64,000 nt of DNA from an uncultured Paracoccaceae bacterium. GTDB taxonomy: Bacteria; Pseudomonadota; Alphaproteobacteria; Rhodobacterales; Rhodobacteraceae. The translations under genes were made by a program, and so were the position numbers. Positions 63,921 through 64,000 of the stretch are shown here, in pieces (within the stretch, counting starts at the first letter, position 1; the number at the start of each line of letters is the position of its first letter). Where the stretch lies: contig CAKSTR010000003.1 in the NCBI GenBank assembly GCA_934500835.1, forward strand, positions 62,001-126,000. The letters are read 5' to 3'. Under the pieces are notes generated by a model that was given only the letters and a program-made list of their open reading frames with translations, searched no databases and was not told the DNA's origin.

Positions 63921-64000
63921 GTGCCCCGGTCCTTCTGTCGCCGCAGGCCCGGTTTAGGGCGGATCGCCGGCCTTCGCAACGCGGCCGCCGGGGGCGCTTT

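Overview
This 64-kb window is high-GC DNA, almost certainly from a chromosome of a Rhodobacteraceae-type alphaproteobacterium. The main reasons are the rpsT-dnaA-dnaN-recF-gyrB block, the FlaF/FlbT/DUF1217 flagellar set, TRAP and Dpp transporters, a GTTC-N7-GTTC LexA operator of the alphaproteobacterial type, and dense ATGA-coupled operons. No phage, plasmid or CRISPR sequence is visible. The only mobile DNA is a decayed IS110-type remnant near 7.8-8.1 kb.

Layout. (1) 1-7.7 kb, minus strand: a catabolic operon with two hydantoinase/oxoprolinase A genes, one B gene and a three-gene TRAP importer, preceded by two 18-bp palindromes. (2) 7.8-14.9 kb: the IS remnant, then flagellar genes: flagellin, flaF, flbT, a DUF1217 gene, a rod-binding protein, a FlgN-like small protein, and fliK-flgD on the plus strand. 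(3) 14.9-27.4 kb: housekeeping genes: ubiE-ubiB, mutM, a crotonase, rpsT, dnaA, dnaN, recF, a VOC protein, a 38-codon coupled micro-ORF, a LysE-type exporter and gyrB. (4) 27.4-33.8 kb: an AlkB-type monooxygenase, mutY, DUF721/DciA, a DsbA-like protein, a CaiB/BaiF CoA-transferase and an aldehyde dehydrogenase with a GAF/Fis regulator upstream. (5) 35-45 kb: a peptide or amino-acid island with an M81 peptidase, a complete Dpp-type ABC importer and an RpiR regulator, divergent from an N-acylamino-acid racemase and a GNAT acyltransferase. (6) 46.2-46.6 kb: a small protein built of two tail repeats behind a LexA-type operator. (7) 46.6-54.9 kb: an iron-chelate uptake island with a FatB/D/C/E-like ABC importer, DUF2218, a TonB-dependent receptor and an SbmA/YddA-like ABC protein. 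(8) 55-64 kb: rpmJ, tRNA-Val(GAC), an N-formylglutamate amidohydrolase, dinB with a Cys4 extension, a DEAD-box helicase with a repeat-rich tail, an HI0933-like flavoprotein, an MscS channel and a short crotonase.

Five intergenic copies of one hairpin-plus-tail element sit at gene ends across the window. The observations most worth following are the putative SOS-regulated two-repeat protein (46.2 kb), the racemase/acyltransferase/M81/Dpp island, the double operator of the hydantoinase operon, the coupled micro-ORFs, and the repeat family.

All calls come from reading the sequence and from general knowledge of protein families. No database search was run. Start codons were chosen by ribosome-binding site, overlap with the neighbour, and the usual N-terminus of the family.
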